From JBDHXE01 sp035445085 (GTDB lineage Bacteria; Bacteroidota; Ignavibacteria; Kapaibacteriales; UBA2268): DNA of 64,000 nucleotides. Within the stretch, counting starts at the first letter, position 1; each line of letters opens with the position of its first letter. The notes under the pieces are model-generated. The model saw only the letters and a list, made by a program, of their open reading frames with translations, did no database searches and was not told the DNA's origin. Location of the stretch: positions 128,091 through 192,090 of the forward strand of contig DAOMQA010000003.1 of the NCBI GenBank assembly GCA_035445085.1. Reading direction: 5' to 3'. The position numbers and the translations under genes were made by a program. Shown here piece after piece: positions 1 through 11,800 of the stretch.

Positions 1-1
1 G

Positions 2-2086
2 GCTGTAACTGCAGGTGATGGTACTTATGTAATTAATACAACAGACGCTTTTGGTTTTATTTCTACAGAAGTAGGAATAGATGCAGCTGGCGTACAAGAT
101 TATATGATAGCTGCTGGTAACGTAGAATACTGGCACTTACAAGATGCAGCTGGTGCAGCTGGTACAATTTTAACTTGGGATGGCACAGATTGGACAGAAG
201 GTACAGTTCCATCATTAGAAGCAGACGGTATTGTTGGTAATGAAGTAGTAAATGCAACAACAGGTCGTGGCTTAGTAAGAGCTGGTTCAGGTACAACAGC
301 AGATCCTTATACTTTAGGTGTTGCTGATAACGGTATTTCAACTTCAATGATAGCAGACGATGCAGTAACTTTAAACAAATTAGCTCACGGCACTGAAATG
401 GGTCAAATTATGTATTTTGACAATGTTTCTAACAGTTGGTTATATTCTTCTGGTTTAGCTCCAGTTCAAGATCAAGTAATCAAATGGGTTGATAATGGTT
501 TAGGTCAATTACAACCACAATGGGCTAATGATGATATCACTTTACCTTTTGATAGAACAAGAAATGAAGCAGTTACTTTATTTAAATTAGAAAATCAAGG
601 TAATGCTCCTACTATGCAAGTATTAGGTAGAACAGCTATTTCTACTGGTTTATTTGGTAATTCAGCTTTTGAAGTTGAAAACAATGCTGCTGGTCGTGGT
701 GCTACTATTATTGGTGGTACTTCAAATGATCAAAATGGAGGCGCTAACTATGGTACAAACGATCCAACTTTTGATGATGATGCTGCTTTAATCGTAGCTA
801 ACAGAGAACACTTAAATGGAGCTGTTTACCCAGCTTATGCTACTGCTATCAGAGCTTATGGCGATATCTGGTCTAATGGTAGAATCGGTAGTGAAGAAGC
901 TAATTTCGTTAATATATTCGCTGTTAATGCTGAATTTGATAACTTACAAGTTAATAACGGTGCTTTATTCTTATCTGACGTAGATATTAATGGTAATTTA
1001 GATGTAGCTAAAGACGTTTATTTAAACACTGATGGTGGTTTTTATGCTACTTTTGCTAATGCACTAAATGTTAATTTAGATGCGGTTATCGGAAATGATT
1101 TAGTAGTCGGTAATGATGGTTTTATCGGACATGACTTTACTGTTGTTAATACAGTATCAGTAGGTGGCGACTTAGGTGTAATGGGTAATACAGACTTACA
1201 AGGTAACTTAGATGTAACTGGTAATACAGATTTATTCGGTACATTAGAAGTACACCAAGATGGTCATTTCTTAGCTAATGTAGACGTAGATGGTAATACA
1301 GATTTATTAGGCACATTAGAAGTACACCAAGATGGTCATTTCTTAGCTAATGTAGACGTAGATGCAAATACAAATACAAATACATTGTCAGTTACAACTA
1401 CTGCTACAGTAGGTACTGATTTATCAGTAGGTGACGAATTAAATGTAACTGGTAACACAGATTTATTAGGTACATTAGAAGTACACCAAGATGGTCATTT
1501 CTTAGCTAATGTAGACGTAGATGCAAATACAAATACAAATACATTGTCAGTTACAACTACTGCTACAGTAGGTACTGATTTATCAGTAGGTGACGAATTA
1601 AATGTAACTGGTAACACAGATTTATTAGGTACATTAGAAGTACACCAAGATGGTCATTTCTTAGCTAATGTAGATGTAGATGCAAATACAAATACAAATA
1701 CATTATCAGTTACAACTACTGCAACAGTAGGTACTGACTTAGATGTAAATGGTAATACAGATTTACAAGCTACTGCTGTAAACGGTAATTTAAGCGTAAA
1801 TAATAGAATATTTATGAAAACAACAGTTACTGCTGATTTAGCTGCTTTACAAGCTGCTATTACTGCTGGTGGTGTAGTATTCAATTATCAAACAAATGTT
1901 CCTGCTGAATTAAATTTAGTAGGTATGCTTCCTGCTGGTACATTAGGCCAAGTTATTTATATTATAAATAATTCACCTGTAGGTAACTTATCAGCTGGTA
2001 CATTATTGAACCCTGTATCGATACCACAATCTCAATTAAAGGCTTTCATTTTCGACGGCACAAATTGGATACCAATGGCTAACTAA
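2..2086 (+). CDS. Tail-fibre-like secreted repeat protein, 5' partial
   Basis: The reading frame is open from base 2, so the true start lies before the window; the first visible ATG (104) is internal. The visible part has about 694 residues rich in Asn, Asp, Thr and Val, with a repeated pattern of 'GNTDLLGTLEVHQDGHFLA' followed by 'TLSVTTTATVGTDLSVG'. Such short beta repeats resemble phage tail fibres and bacterial beta-helical surface proteins. The C-terminus contains 'GQVIYIINNS' and ends 'FDGTNWIPMAN'; the next gene ends in a related way ('TIIYIINSG'), so the two are paralogues. I see no T9SS-type tail. A surface or extracellular role is inferred from composition and from the secreted neighbours; the N-terminus cannot be checked for a signal peptide. 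Enzymatic function is not apparent. Confidence 0.8.
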   Translation, partial: AVTAGDGTYVINTTDAFGFISTEVGIDAAGVQDYMIAAGNVEYWHLQDAAGAAGTILTWDGTDWTEGTVPSLEADGIVGNEVVNATTGRGLVRAGSGTTADPYTLGVADNGISTSMIADDAVTLNKLAHGTEMGQIMYFDNVSNSWLYSSGLAPVQDQVIKWVDNGLGQLQPQWANDDITLPFDRTRNEAVTLFKLENQGNAPTMQVLGRTAISTGLFGNSAFEVENNAAGRGATIIGGTSNDQNGGANYGTNDPTFDDDAALIVANREHLNGAVYPAYATAIRAYGDIWSNGRIGSEEANFVNIFAVNAEFDNLQVNNGALFLSDVDINGNLDVAKDVYLNTDGGFYATFANALNVNLDAVIGNDLVVGNDGFIGHDFTVVNTVSVGGDLGVMGNTDLQGNLDVTGNTDLFGTLEVHQDGHFLANVDVDGNTDLLGTLEVHQDGHFLANVDVDANTNTNTLSVTTTATVGTDLSVGDELNVTGNTDLLGTLEVHQDGHFLANVDVDANTNTNTLSVTTTATVGTDLSVGDELNVTGNTDLLGTLEVHQDGHFLANVDVDANTNTNTLSVTTTATVGTDLDVNGNTDLQATAVNGNLSVNNRIFMKTTVTADLAALQAAITAGGVVFNYQTNVPAELNLVGMLPAGTLGQVIYIINNSPVGNLSAGTLLNPVSIPQSQLKAFIFDGTNWIPMAN
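1313..1739 (+). repeat. 159-bp in-frame tandem repeat (53 residues per unit)
   Basis: Near-identical units begin at 1313, 1472 and 1631; the third diverges after about 1738. A shorter 72-bp half unit precedes them (1241-1312). The period is a multiple of three, so copy-number changes keep the frame. The units are almost identical at the DNA level, which suggests recent expansion or ongoing homogenisation. Confidence 0.85.
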
Positions 2087-2094
2087 TTTTAAAA

Positions 2095-2130
2095 GTATTC
2101 CAGATGGAGTAATATCCATCTGGAGTACTT
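2095..2130 (+). terminator. Hairpin terminator between the two tail-fibre-like genes
   Basis: Bases 2095-2108 pair with 2115-2128 (14 bp with one G:U) around a six-base loop, nine bases after the stop codon at 2086. The following T tract is weak, so termination may be partial and the downstream gene may be read through. Confidence 0.55.
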
Positions 2131-2153
2131 CTAATTAAATAAAGGAAAAAAAT

Positions 2154-5100
2154 ATGAAATTTATGAAACTTTTATTAATGGTATTAGTATTTCTTGTATC
2201 GGCGTCAGTTTCTTACTCGCTTCCGGAAATATCATATACCAATTTTGCTAAAACTGCTGGTGGAGGTTTAGTTTTATCTTCAACAGTTGATGTAAGAATT
2301 ACTATCTACAACAATGGCACTATTGTTTATCAAGAATTACATTCCAATATACCTACAAATGGTTATGGTTTATTCACTGTAAAATTAGGTACTGGTGCTC
2401 CTATTACTCCTGATACTTATGATGCGACTCTTGCTGTTAGCTCATTGAACGTTCAAGCTGAATCAGATAATGGTAGTGGCTGGAGATTCGTGCAAATATC
2501 ACCTCTTTTAAATACAGCTCTTAGAAATGAAGAAGCTGCTGGTGTAGTAACTTTAAACGATGCTTATTTAAATGGTGATTCAATTGATGTTGCTGCTGGT
2601 GTTCCAGTTACTTTATCTGGCACTGGTCTTATTCAATCTGACGCTACTATTGCTGCTATTAATTTGAATGGCGATAAAACATTAACTACTAAAGAATATG
2701 TTGATAATGGTATAGCTGCTGTTGCTAATAATCCATTTCTTGTTTGGCAAGACGCATCTGGCGATCTTCCTAATTCTAAAATATTAAGCGGTGAAGCTAC
2801 AGTCCTAAACTTTGATGCACCAACTGCTGTAATGAGTATTTTAGATAACGGTGTTGCTGAATCTAAACTTAAAATGGCTAATTCACCTTCTAACGGTTTC
2901 ATTATTAAATGGGACGGAACAGATATGACTTGGGCTGACCCTACTGTATTTACTGCTCATCCAGTTATTGGTGATGGTACAGCTCTAAATCCTATTACTA
3001 TGTACACTGCTGGTGTAAATGCTAATGACGTATTATTCTACAATGGCACCCAATGGACTAATGGTCAAGTAACTTCTGCTATGATCGCTGATGGAACAAT
3101 AACTAATGGTGATATTAATGCAGCTACAAAATTTGTAAGTGTTACGGGTGAATCTGGAACTCCATTTGATGTAACTAATGGAAACTTAGCTTTAGACTTC
3201 CAAGGTACTGGTTCTACAACTGTTACTTTAGATAATCTTACACACACAGTGTATATTGAAGCTGGTATTGTTGCTGATATTCCTTTATCAGGAGCAGGTT
3301 CTTCTTTAGATCACTTAATCTTGAATTATGATGCAACATTAGATTTAAATGCTAATGATTTATCTATTAATACTGCAAACTCCAATACTTGGACCGCTGA
3401 CCAATATTTACCAGCAACAAACGCTCAAGGTAACAACTTAGTTGCGGCAGCAAATATGGCAAATGCTCAAAGCCTTAACGGTGATGTAGTAAACTATGAT
3501 GCAACTTTACAAGTAACAGCAAATGAATTAGGTTTCGACTTAGCTCACAGCAATACTTGGACCGCTGACCAATATTTACCAGCAACAAACGCTCAAGGTA
3601 ACAACNNNNNNNNNNNNNNNNNNNNNNNNNNNNNNNNNNNNNNNNNNNNNNNNNNNNNNNNNNNNNNNNNNNNNNNNNNNNNNNNNNNNNNNNNNNNNNN
3701 NNNNNCAATACTTGGACCGCTGACCAATATTTACCAGCAACAAACGCTCAAGGTAACAACTTAGTTGCGGCAGCAAATATGGCAAATGCTCAAAGCCTTA
3801 ACGGTGATGTAGTAAACTATGATGCAACTTTACAAGTAACAGCAAATGAATTAGGTTTCGACTTAACTCACCAAAATACTTGGCTTACTACTCAATCTTT
3901 TATGCCTGCTAGTGATGAGCCTGCTGTTATAATTGATGGTACTGCGTCAGTAAACAATCCTACCCTAATGGCTGTAAGTAATAACACGGATGCAAATCTT
4001 GACTTTGTATTTAGCGGTGATATGCAATTAGACGGCTCATTGGATGTATTTGAAGATTTAGGAGTTAGTGGTGCTACAACTACAAATACATTGTCAGTTA
4101 CTTTAGATGCTTCTGTAGGTACAGATTTAAGTGTAGGCAATAATTTAGATGTTACTAATGCTACTACTACAGGCTCTTTAACTGTAAATAATGATGCTGT
4201 TGTAGACGGCAACTTTGAAGCTAACGGCAATGTAATATTAGGTTCAGCTAATACAGATAATGTTACTTTTAATGGCGTTGTTAATAGTGATATCATTCCT
4301 GATTTAGATAATACACGTAGCTTAGGTTCTTCTTTATTTAGATGGAACGACTTGTACTTAGGACCTGGTACTTTACATATTGGTTCTGATGGTGATGAAG
4401 GTCATTTATCTTATGATATCTTAAATGACGAATTTGATTTTGACCAATCTATTAATGTAACTGGAAATGGTACTTTTTCTGGTGATGTTGATGTAACTGG
4501 TACCGTTACTGCAGGCACATTAAATGGTGGATACGGTGATGGCGCATTGTTATTTGCAGATGCTGCTGGTAATATTGCAGACAATGCAACAAATTTATCT
4601 TGGGATAATGCTACTCATACTTTATCATTGGATGGCAACATTCTTATTGCTGGTGGTAGTGCTGACCCTGAAATATGGGTTAATGGTGGACAAGGTGTAA
4701 GAGTAGATGGTGGTGCAACATTAACTATCGAAAATTACTCTTTCCCAGTCATAACCGATGCACCGACGAAATTCTTAGCATTGAATGCTGCTGCAGATTC
4801 TTTAGTATGGTGGACTTATGATAATACTATTGCTGTTGATACTACTAACCATATTATTGGATTGAACCAAAATGCTCCTTTCACTTTTACTAATATTGTT
4901 GCATTCAATCCAGCATCTGGTTCTGCTATCAACGCTACATCTTCTGACCCATCTGCTCCAACAGTAGTAATTGAACATACAAGTCCTACTGGTGTTGCTT
5001 TACAATTAACTGGCGCTGAAGCTCAAACTACAGCTTTAGAAATTACAACTGGTAGTGTGAACGTAGCAAATGGTCAATTAATAGTTTCTTCTAATACTGG

Positions 5101-5470
5101 TACAACTGGTGCAGAACCTAACGGACCGTCTTTAATATTAAACAATAATGGCGATGGTGGAACTGAAAATGGTGCTGCCTTATTAATCACAATGGGACAT
5201 GCAGCATTTGCATATAATTCTTATGCACCTGCTGCTGGTGATCCAATAGACCTTAGTAATGAAGCATATACTGTTTTAGATATCACATCTGATGGTACAA
5301 ATGCAGTTACATTACCTAGCGCTAATGTAAATGCTGAAAATTATGGTACTATAATTTATATTATTAATAGTGGTACTGGTACTTTGACCTTAGGTGCTCT
5401 TGGTAATGTAAATACTGGTGCTTCTGCTCAGCTTGTTTATACAGCTGCTGGCTGGTTCAGATTGAACTAA
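2154..5470 (+). CDS. Secreted tail-fibre-like repeat protein, interrupted by an assembly gap
   Basis: The gene starts at ATG 2154 behind AAAGGAAA and encodes a clear signal peptide (MKFMKLLLMVLVFLVSASVS). The body is beta-rich repeat sequence with 56-residue units ('NTWTADQYLPATNAQGNN' marks each), then tail-fibre-like modules such as 'LGSSLFRWNDLYLG'. It ends 'TAAGWFRLN' after an 'IIYIINSG' motif shared with the upstream gene. A run of 100 N (3606-3705) shifts the apparent frame: codons before the gap start at positions divisible by 3, those after it one base earlier. Both flanks carry the same repeat unit in its correct frame, so this is one gene and not two. No catalytic motif and no T9SS tail are visible. 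A surface-exposed structural or adhesive role is inferred. Confidence 0.8.
3383..3873 (+). repeat. 168-bp tandem repeat containing the N gap
   Basis: Units of 168 bp begin at 3383, 3551 and, after the gap, 3706. The visible parts are nearly identical to each other. The gap lies within the second visible unit, so the assembler probably collapsed an array of unknown copy number. Confidence 0.85.
3606..3705. other. Assembly gap (100 N)
   Basis: There are exactly 100 N, the conventional placeholder for a gap of unknown length. If only whole 168-bp repeat units are missing, the true missing length should be 113 + 168k bases, which also restores the reading frame across the gap. Confidence 0.95.
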
Positions 5471-5491
5471 TCTTTTTTAATATATATATGT

Positions 5492-5520
5492 GCATCCCGA
5501 AGTATATTCGGGGTGCCCTT
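5492..5520 (+). terminator. Hairpin terminator after the second tail-fibre-like gene
   Basis: Bases 5492-5501 pair with 5507-5516 (10 bp with one G:U, five-base loop), about 20 bases after the stop codon. It is followed by CCTTTA and not by a long T tract. The rest of the 5521-5720 spacer holds no gene that I can see; it presumably contains the promoter of the giant gene. Confidence 0.5.
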
Positions 5521-5720
5521 TAAAAAAAGGCTTCCGATTGGTAAAAGTGAACATGAAATTAATGAGAGGATGAAGGAAATTAAAAATCATCAGGAAATAT
5601 AGATATAAGTAGAAGTGTCTCGATTTCCGGGTGATTTTAACTCATTAAGAAAGAAAAATAAGGTGTGTATTATAAAATATATTATATTCGTATCTTGAAT
5701 ATTTGAGATGGAGGTAAATT

Positions 5721-5813
5721 ATGGGGGATAATTTTACAACTAAGGTTGAAATTAATTGTATTTCTAACAATAAGTTTATGTTTTTTTTAACAAATTTAAA
5801 GGAACTCGTATGA
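5721..5813 (+). CDS. 30-codon leader ORF overlapping the start of the giant T9SS gene
   Basis: ATG 5721 has a strong Shine-Dalgarno, GGAGG at 5710-5714, six bases upstream. The frame runs 30 codons without interruption and its TGA (5811-5813) overlaps the ATG (5810) of the 3753-aa gene in an ATGA arrangement. The peptide (MGDNFTTKVEINCISNNKFM, then FFLTNLKELV) has no recognisable domain. Its signal is better than that of the giant gene (AAAGGA). Translational coupling or a leader-peptide role is inferred; it is too short to prove coding. Confidence 0.4.
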   Translation: MGDNFTTKVEINCISNNKFMFFLTNLKELV

Positions 5814-8800
5814 AAAGGTTACAATCTTTTCTGACTGTGCTTGTTCTTATGTTGTTGTCTGTTGGCTACTCCTATGCTGTTACTATAACAGTTGGTCCGG
5901 GCAAAGATTATACAACTATACAAGCTGCGGTTACTGCTGCTAACGGTGGAGATATTATCGAGGTATATAGTGCTACTTATACCGAGAATGTCAATGTACC
6001 GGGTGGCAAGAACGGTTTAATCATCAAAGAAGCAAGTGGCGAAAATGCCATTCTTGATGGTTCGGCTGTTGCAAATCCTAAAGTTGCATTCAGAATTAGT
6101 TCTGATAATGTTACCATTAATGGTTTCACTATTGAGAATTATAACTATAGCGGTGCAACTAATGTTGCTTATGGCCAAGCTCAACGTGGTGTGGCTATCG
6201 AAGCACTTAATGCTTCCTCTCAACATACATTCACTAATAATGCAATCTATAATTGTAATTGGGGGATATATGTTAATGAAGGTAATAGCGTTACAGTAAG
6301 TGCTAATACTATCACAAATATTAATGCTACTTCTTTTGTTGGTACATGGAATCAACAAGGTGGTGCTGGTATTACTTTCTTAAGTGCTGGTATGGCTATG
6401 GATGCTAACAACATCAATAACAACTCAATAACCAACGCTGCTACCTATGGTATTGCTTATGGCAGAATTGGTGGAAACGTGGGAGCTGATTTTGTAAGTA
6501 TTAAAAACAATACTGTATCGAATAGTCCAACTACTGGATTCTTTGCTTATGGTATTTTTAATATTAAGCAAAATGAAACTGTTGATTTTGAAAATAATAC
6601 TTCAACAACAAACTATGCTGCCTTAGACATAGCATCTACAAGCGCTACAGATAATGAAGACGTTACTGTAAAGAATAATAATTTTATTGGTACTACAAGT
6701 CCTACCGAAGTAAGAGTTAGCGATTTTTATGCTGGCGACAAACTTTGGGACTTAATGTTAAACCACAGTAATGTTTTTTCTAATGGTACTACTGATATTT
6801 CTAATACTATCGTTTCAGTAGAATACTTAAACAATGTTATTACTAGTAATGCTACTTATAGATACATCTTTAATAATTTGGATGCAGCGATTACTGAAGC
6901 CGAATTATATTTAGGTGGACTTCCTACTCAAGGTAGGGTGTACGTTACTGATGGTACTTATGTTACTCCAGCAACAGCTACTGTTAATGGAATTGGAGTT
7001 GAAACCTTATTAATAGATGGGCAGTCTACTGCTGGTGCAATTATTAAGAATGGTTTTGCTGGTACTACTTTAGATATACAAGCTGGTACAGTTGAAGTAT
7101 CTGACTTAACATTCATTGCCGATCTAGCGTATTCTTCAGCTAATGCCGTAATTAAAACATCTTCACCAAACACTAATGTTCATGATATTGTTTTAAATTC
7201 AGATGGACCTGCTAATGACTATTATGGTGTTGATGTTACTGATCTTGCTACTGGTTTTAGTTTCACTGACAATCAAGTCCTTGGCAGAATATTGCTTGGT
7301 GTAAAGTATGATTCTCAAAGCGGCGTGATTAATTGTAATACTTTTACAGCTACAACTAATACCACAAATAATTATATTATGGTGTGGGATTTTAGTGCTG
7401 GAGCGGAAGCTCTAAGTGTTACTATTTCAAATAATACTTTTGATGGAAGCATATATATACCTGTCACAGTTGTAACTAATATAGCAACAGCTACAAATGC
7501 AGTTAATATAACAGGAAACTCGTTTGCATCTACGTTTACTGCTGCTCCTCCAGTTGCTATAAATGTAACTCAAGTAGATCACAATCGAGTTCTGATTAAG
7601 AATAATAAATTTGATGTTACTTTTGATAAATATGTGAATAACGGTTCGTTATTTAATATAAACGCTGGCTTCAATTATTGGAACGTTGCTACTCCTTATG
7701 CTACAAATGTGCCTTTAATGTTTACTGGAGCAGGTGCTGCAAATATTTCTTGGTTACCAATATATACATCTGCTACTGATAGTGATGTTCCTACATGCGG
7801 TTTCCAACCAGATATTACATCTTTATGGACTCCTGTATATACAGCCGAAAGTAATGGCGATGATATCTTGCAAGTTACTAACAAGTTCTTCTTAACAGTA
7901 GAAGCGGCATTATTAGATGCAGAAACAGTGTTAGGTGATAACGAATATGTATATTTATACCTAAATGGTAATACTTATGCAGAAACGAATGCCTCCGTTT
8001 TAACATTTCGAACAGATGATATTACTGTAGCTGCGGCTCCAGCTCAAGCATCTAATTTGAATGTAAGACCAACAGTATCTATATCTTCTAGCTTTGGTGG
8101 TCCTATCTTTGACGTTAATCATGACCACATTACTTTCGATAGCTTAACTTTTGTGTCTGGCACCGGTTATCCAATTTATGTATCAGCAGACCCAGTAGAT
8201 GATTTAGACGTTACATACTGTAACTTCGATGTTAGTGCTGCTGCTGCTCCAGATGCTGCTATATTCTTTAATGGCGGTGGGAATCGCATAAGTTGTGATT
8301 TCAGAAATAGTCACTTTATTCTTGGAAATGGAAATCATGGTATCAATTTCGGTACTGCTGCTTCAATAACTAATGACGATTTAGATATTGAAGATAATAC
8401 GTTTACAAGGATGGATAATAGCTCTGTGTATGCTGTAATTATGTCTCAGGTGAATGACCTTGAGATGAATAATAATACCTTTGCTGCGACAGTTCAATTT
8501 AATGCAGGTGCTGCAAATTCTATAGACTTAGATATAAGCGGAAATACTTTCACAAATTCTGTAAATAGTATTGAATTTATGCATGATGGTGTTGTTCTGG
8601 GATATTTTGACCAGATATTAATTGAGCAAAATTCATTCAATACACTTGATAATGCTATTCTTATAAATATAACTGGTGGTGCTGCTGCTAATGTTAATAA
8701 TTATGCTGATTGGGATATTAATTATAACTCATTCCAAGATATTGGTGTTGATGGTATTAGCTCAAATGTAGTTACACCTGCTAACAAAATTAACGCTACT

Positions 8801-11800
8801 GACAACTATTGGTATTCTAACTATGGTCCTTGGGCGTTTGCACAAGCTCCAGCTTGGCATGATGATGTACTTTCTACTATCATCGCTAATGCTTATGGTG
8901 AGTTATATAACCAAAATGCTGGTCCTCAAGCTGTTCCTTTGCAAGACGCTACATATATTCAGTTTGTTCCATGGTGGCAAGATTTAGCTGGTACTCCAGG
9001 TACATATACTGGTACAACTTTTGCTCCTATCTATAATAGTGAAGCAACTCCAGAATACTATGCTTCTTTAATTTTCGCTATAGATGGTACTACTTCTGGC
9101 GAAGATATATATATGGCAGAAGTTCCAGATTGGAATACACCTGGTGCTACTAACTACTATTTTGAGCAAAACACAATTGAAAATAATGGTAAAAACTTAA
9201 ATATTTGGGGCGAACCTTTCTGGAACCCAACTACTAAGATAGCTACTACTGGTGGTGGTGCCCTTGATAATATGTTTTTAATAGAAAATGGAACTGTAAA
9301 CTTTAACTTCTTAGAATTCCATTCATTAGCATCAGCTCCAGAAGATCTTGGTGCTGGTATTAATTTTGGAGTAAATGGACTTGGTACAATCGATTGGTGC
9401 TATTTCAATGGATTGAGTAATACAAGTGGTGTATTAAATGTAGTGAACTTATTAGGTAACACTAATAACATTACAGTTACTAACTCATTATTCGAAAACA
9501 ATTATGCGTTAACTGCTGTTACTGGTATATCAGCGAATAACGGTGCTACTTTAACTGTAGATAATGTTGAAATGGTTGGTAATAACCTTGCTACACTAGG
9601 TACTTACGAAGAAGATGGTATAGATGTACTTGGTAATTCTACAAACCTTTCTTTATCTAATAGCTGGATATATAATTATAATTCAGATAATATAGACGAG
9701 AGTACAGGTCTTTATATCAATTCTCTAAATACTCCTGGTAACATAGATGTCTATCAAAATATTATAGAAAACAACTTATATGGTATCTATATCGAAAATG
9801 GCGATTATGATGCGACTACAAGTATCTATAATAACGTTATACGTACAAATACTTCACAAGGTTTAGCTTATAAGCCTGGCATGGCTGTAACGGCTCTTAA
9901 CGTTGAAAACAACTACTGGGGCTCAAACGATGGACCAAAGAGTAGAAACCAAGCTGGTGCTACCGAAGACAATACTTATAACGAAGCAACACAAGGTAAT
10001 GGCGTATTAGATGATGATGCATTTTCTGCTATCAACTATATTCCTTGGAGAAGATACCAAACTGACGACTTAACAACTAAAATTGCTGGTCCTCGTTTTG
10101 CACCTATTATCAGAACAAACGCTGCTAATTTAGCACAAGGTTTGTATGCAAACTTTACTGACGCAATCGCTGGTCTAGTTGCTAATCAAAAAGTATATGC
10201 TTATGCAGGTACATACTCAGAAGAGATAGGTTTAAATAAATCTAACGTTCAATTTATCGGTAAATTAGCTGCTAGTCCTTATTCTGTTGGATGGATTATA
10301 GCACCTAACGCTCCTCAATTTGCTAACGCTTGGACTAATGGAACTGCTGGTGCTAATGCAGCCGCTCCAATGATTGTAAATGCTGGGAATTCAGGTACAC
10401 CTTTATTAGTTGATAACGGTGCTGCTCTAAACAACGTTACTTTCAAAGGTTTTGCTTTCAATACTCAAGCTACAACTTCTCCTTATGCAGCTAACCCAAC
10501 TAACGGTGTTCTTTTTGATTTAAATAATTCTAATATTAACTTCACAAACAACACATTCTTAGGCGACGCTGGCGATAACTCAATTAGCTTTGGCGTTGGT
10601 GGTCATACTAATACTAATATTACATATAATAAATATACTGGTACAGGTGCTGCTAACTTTGTTAATTTAGAAGCTACAAGTGTTGTATCTAATACTACAA
10701 TAGAATTTAACTATTCTGACGGTGGTACAGTTAATATACTTAAAAATGCTGCTGGTACAATAACTACACTTAATGTTAATAAAAATCAATTTACTAATAC
10801 TGCAGGAGCTATTAAATTAAATGGCGCTAGCGGTGGCGGTTTCTTGACTGGTCTTAGTATACAAAACAATAGATTTACACATACAAATACTTTTGCTTTC
10901 TTGATTGCAGCAGGTGCAGCTGATCAAACTGTTGCTGGAAATGATTGGACAACTAATGTTGTATTCTCTAATAACGAAGTATTAATACCACAATCAGCAC
11001 AAATAGCAGTTGGTTTTAATAACCCATCTCCATTATTAGCTTATACTTCTCCAATTACTGCATCTTGTAACTGGTGGGGTAATGTAAGTGGTCCTACATT
11101 TGCTTACAACCCAGGTGGCAGCGGTGCTCGTTCATCTGAAAATGTTAATTTTGCTCCTTGGTTAAGTGGCAATGCAAGTGGTACTATTTTTGAATTTACT
11201 CCTACAGATGCTTGTAATGTTGGCGAAAGAGTATGGGTAAATAATGATGGTAACCCTGCTACAAAAACTATTATATTCCCATCTTTACAGATGGCTGTAA
11301 TGAACGCAACTGTAGTAGCTGGTACTAACAATTATATTTTCGTTTCTGATGCTTATGCAAGCAACGTTGCTGAAAATATTTCTGTTAATTGGAATAATGG
11401 TATCGATAACACACTTTCATGCGAAACAGTTTCAAATGAATTAAAAGTAGTTGGTAATTTTGAACTTACTGCTCCAAACTCTTACAACGTTACTTTAGGC
11501 TCTAGATTAAGAGTTACAGGTAACTTAGTTTTAGATAACCCAAGTGCAACTGGTCAATTTGTATTAGGTGCTAATGATTTAACTGTAGAAGGTAATATTA
11601 CTAACGCTGGCTATGGTGCTGTTGTTACTAACGGTGCTGGTTTCTTAGTAAAAGAAAACGTAGTAACTGGTGGAATAAACCACTTCCCTATTGCATATAC
11701 TGAATCTAATACTGCTACACCAGTAGAAGCTACTGTTACTGCTTCTGGCTTTACTGCACTTCAAAATAACATATTAAAAGTTAGAACTAACAATACTGAC

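Noticed and set aside
1241..3873. CRISPR array
   Set aside because: The repeats are long, contiguous and in frame with protein repeats, without spacers of constant length.
3779..5470. A separate gene starting at ATG 3779
   Set aside because: The ATG lies within a repeat unit and the frame change is caused by the 100-N gap; it is the second part of the gene that starts at 2154.
2..5470. Phage tail fibres belonging to the phage-derived cassette
   Set aside because: The second protein has a signal peptide and both lie about 28 kb away among secreted surface proteins; the likeness reflects shared beta-repeat build.
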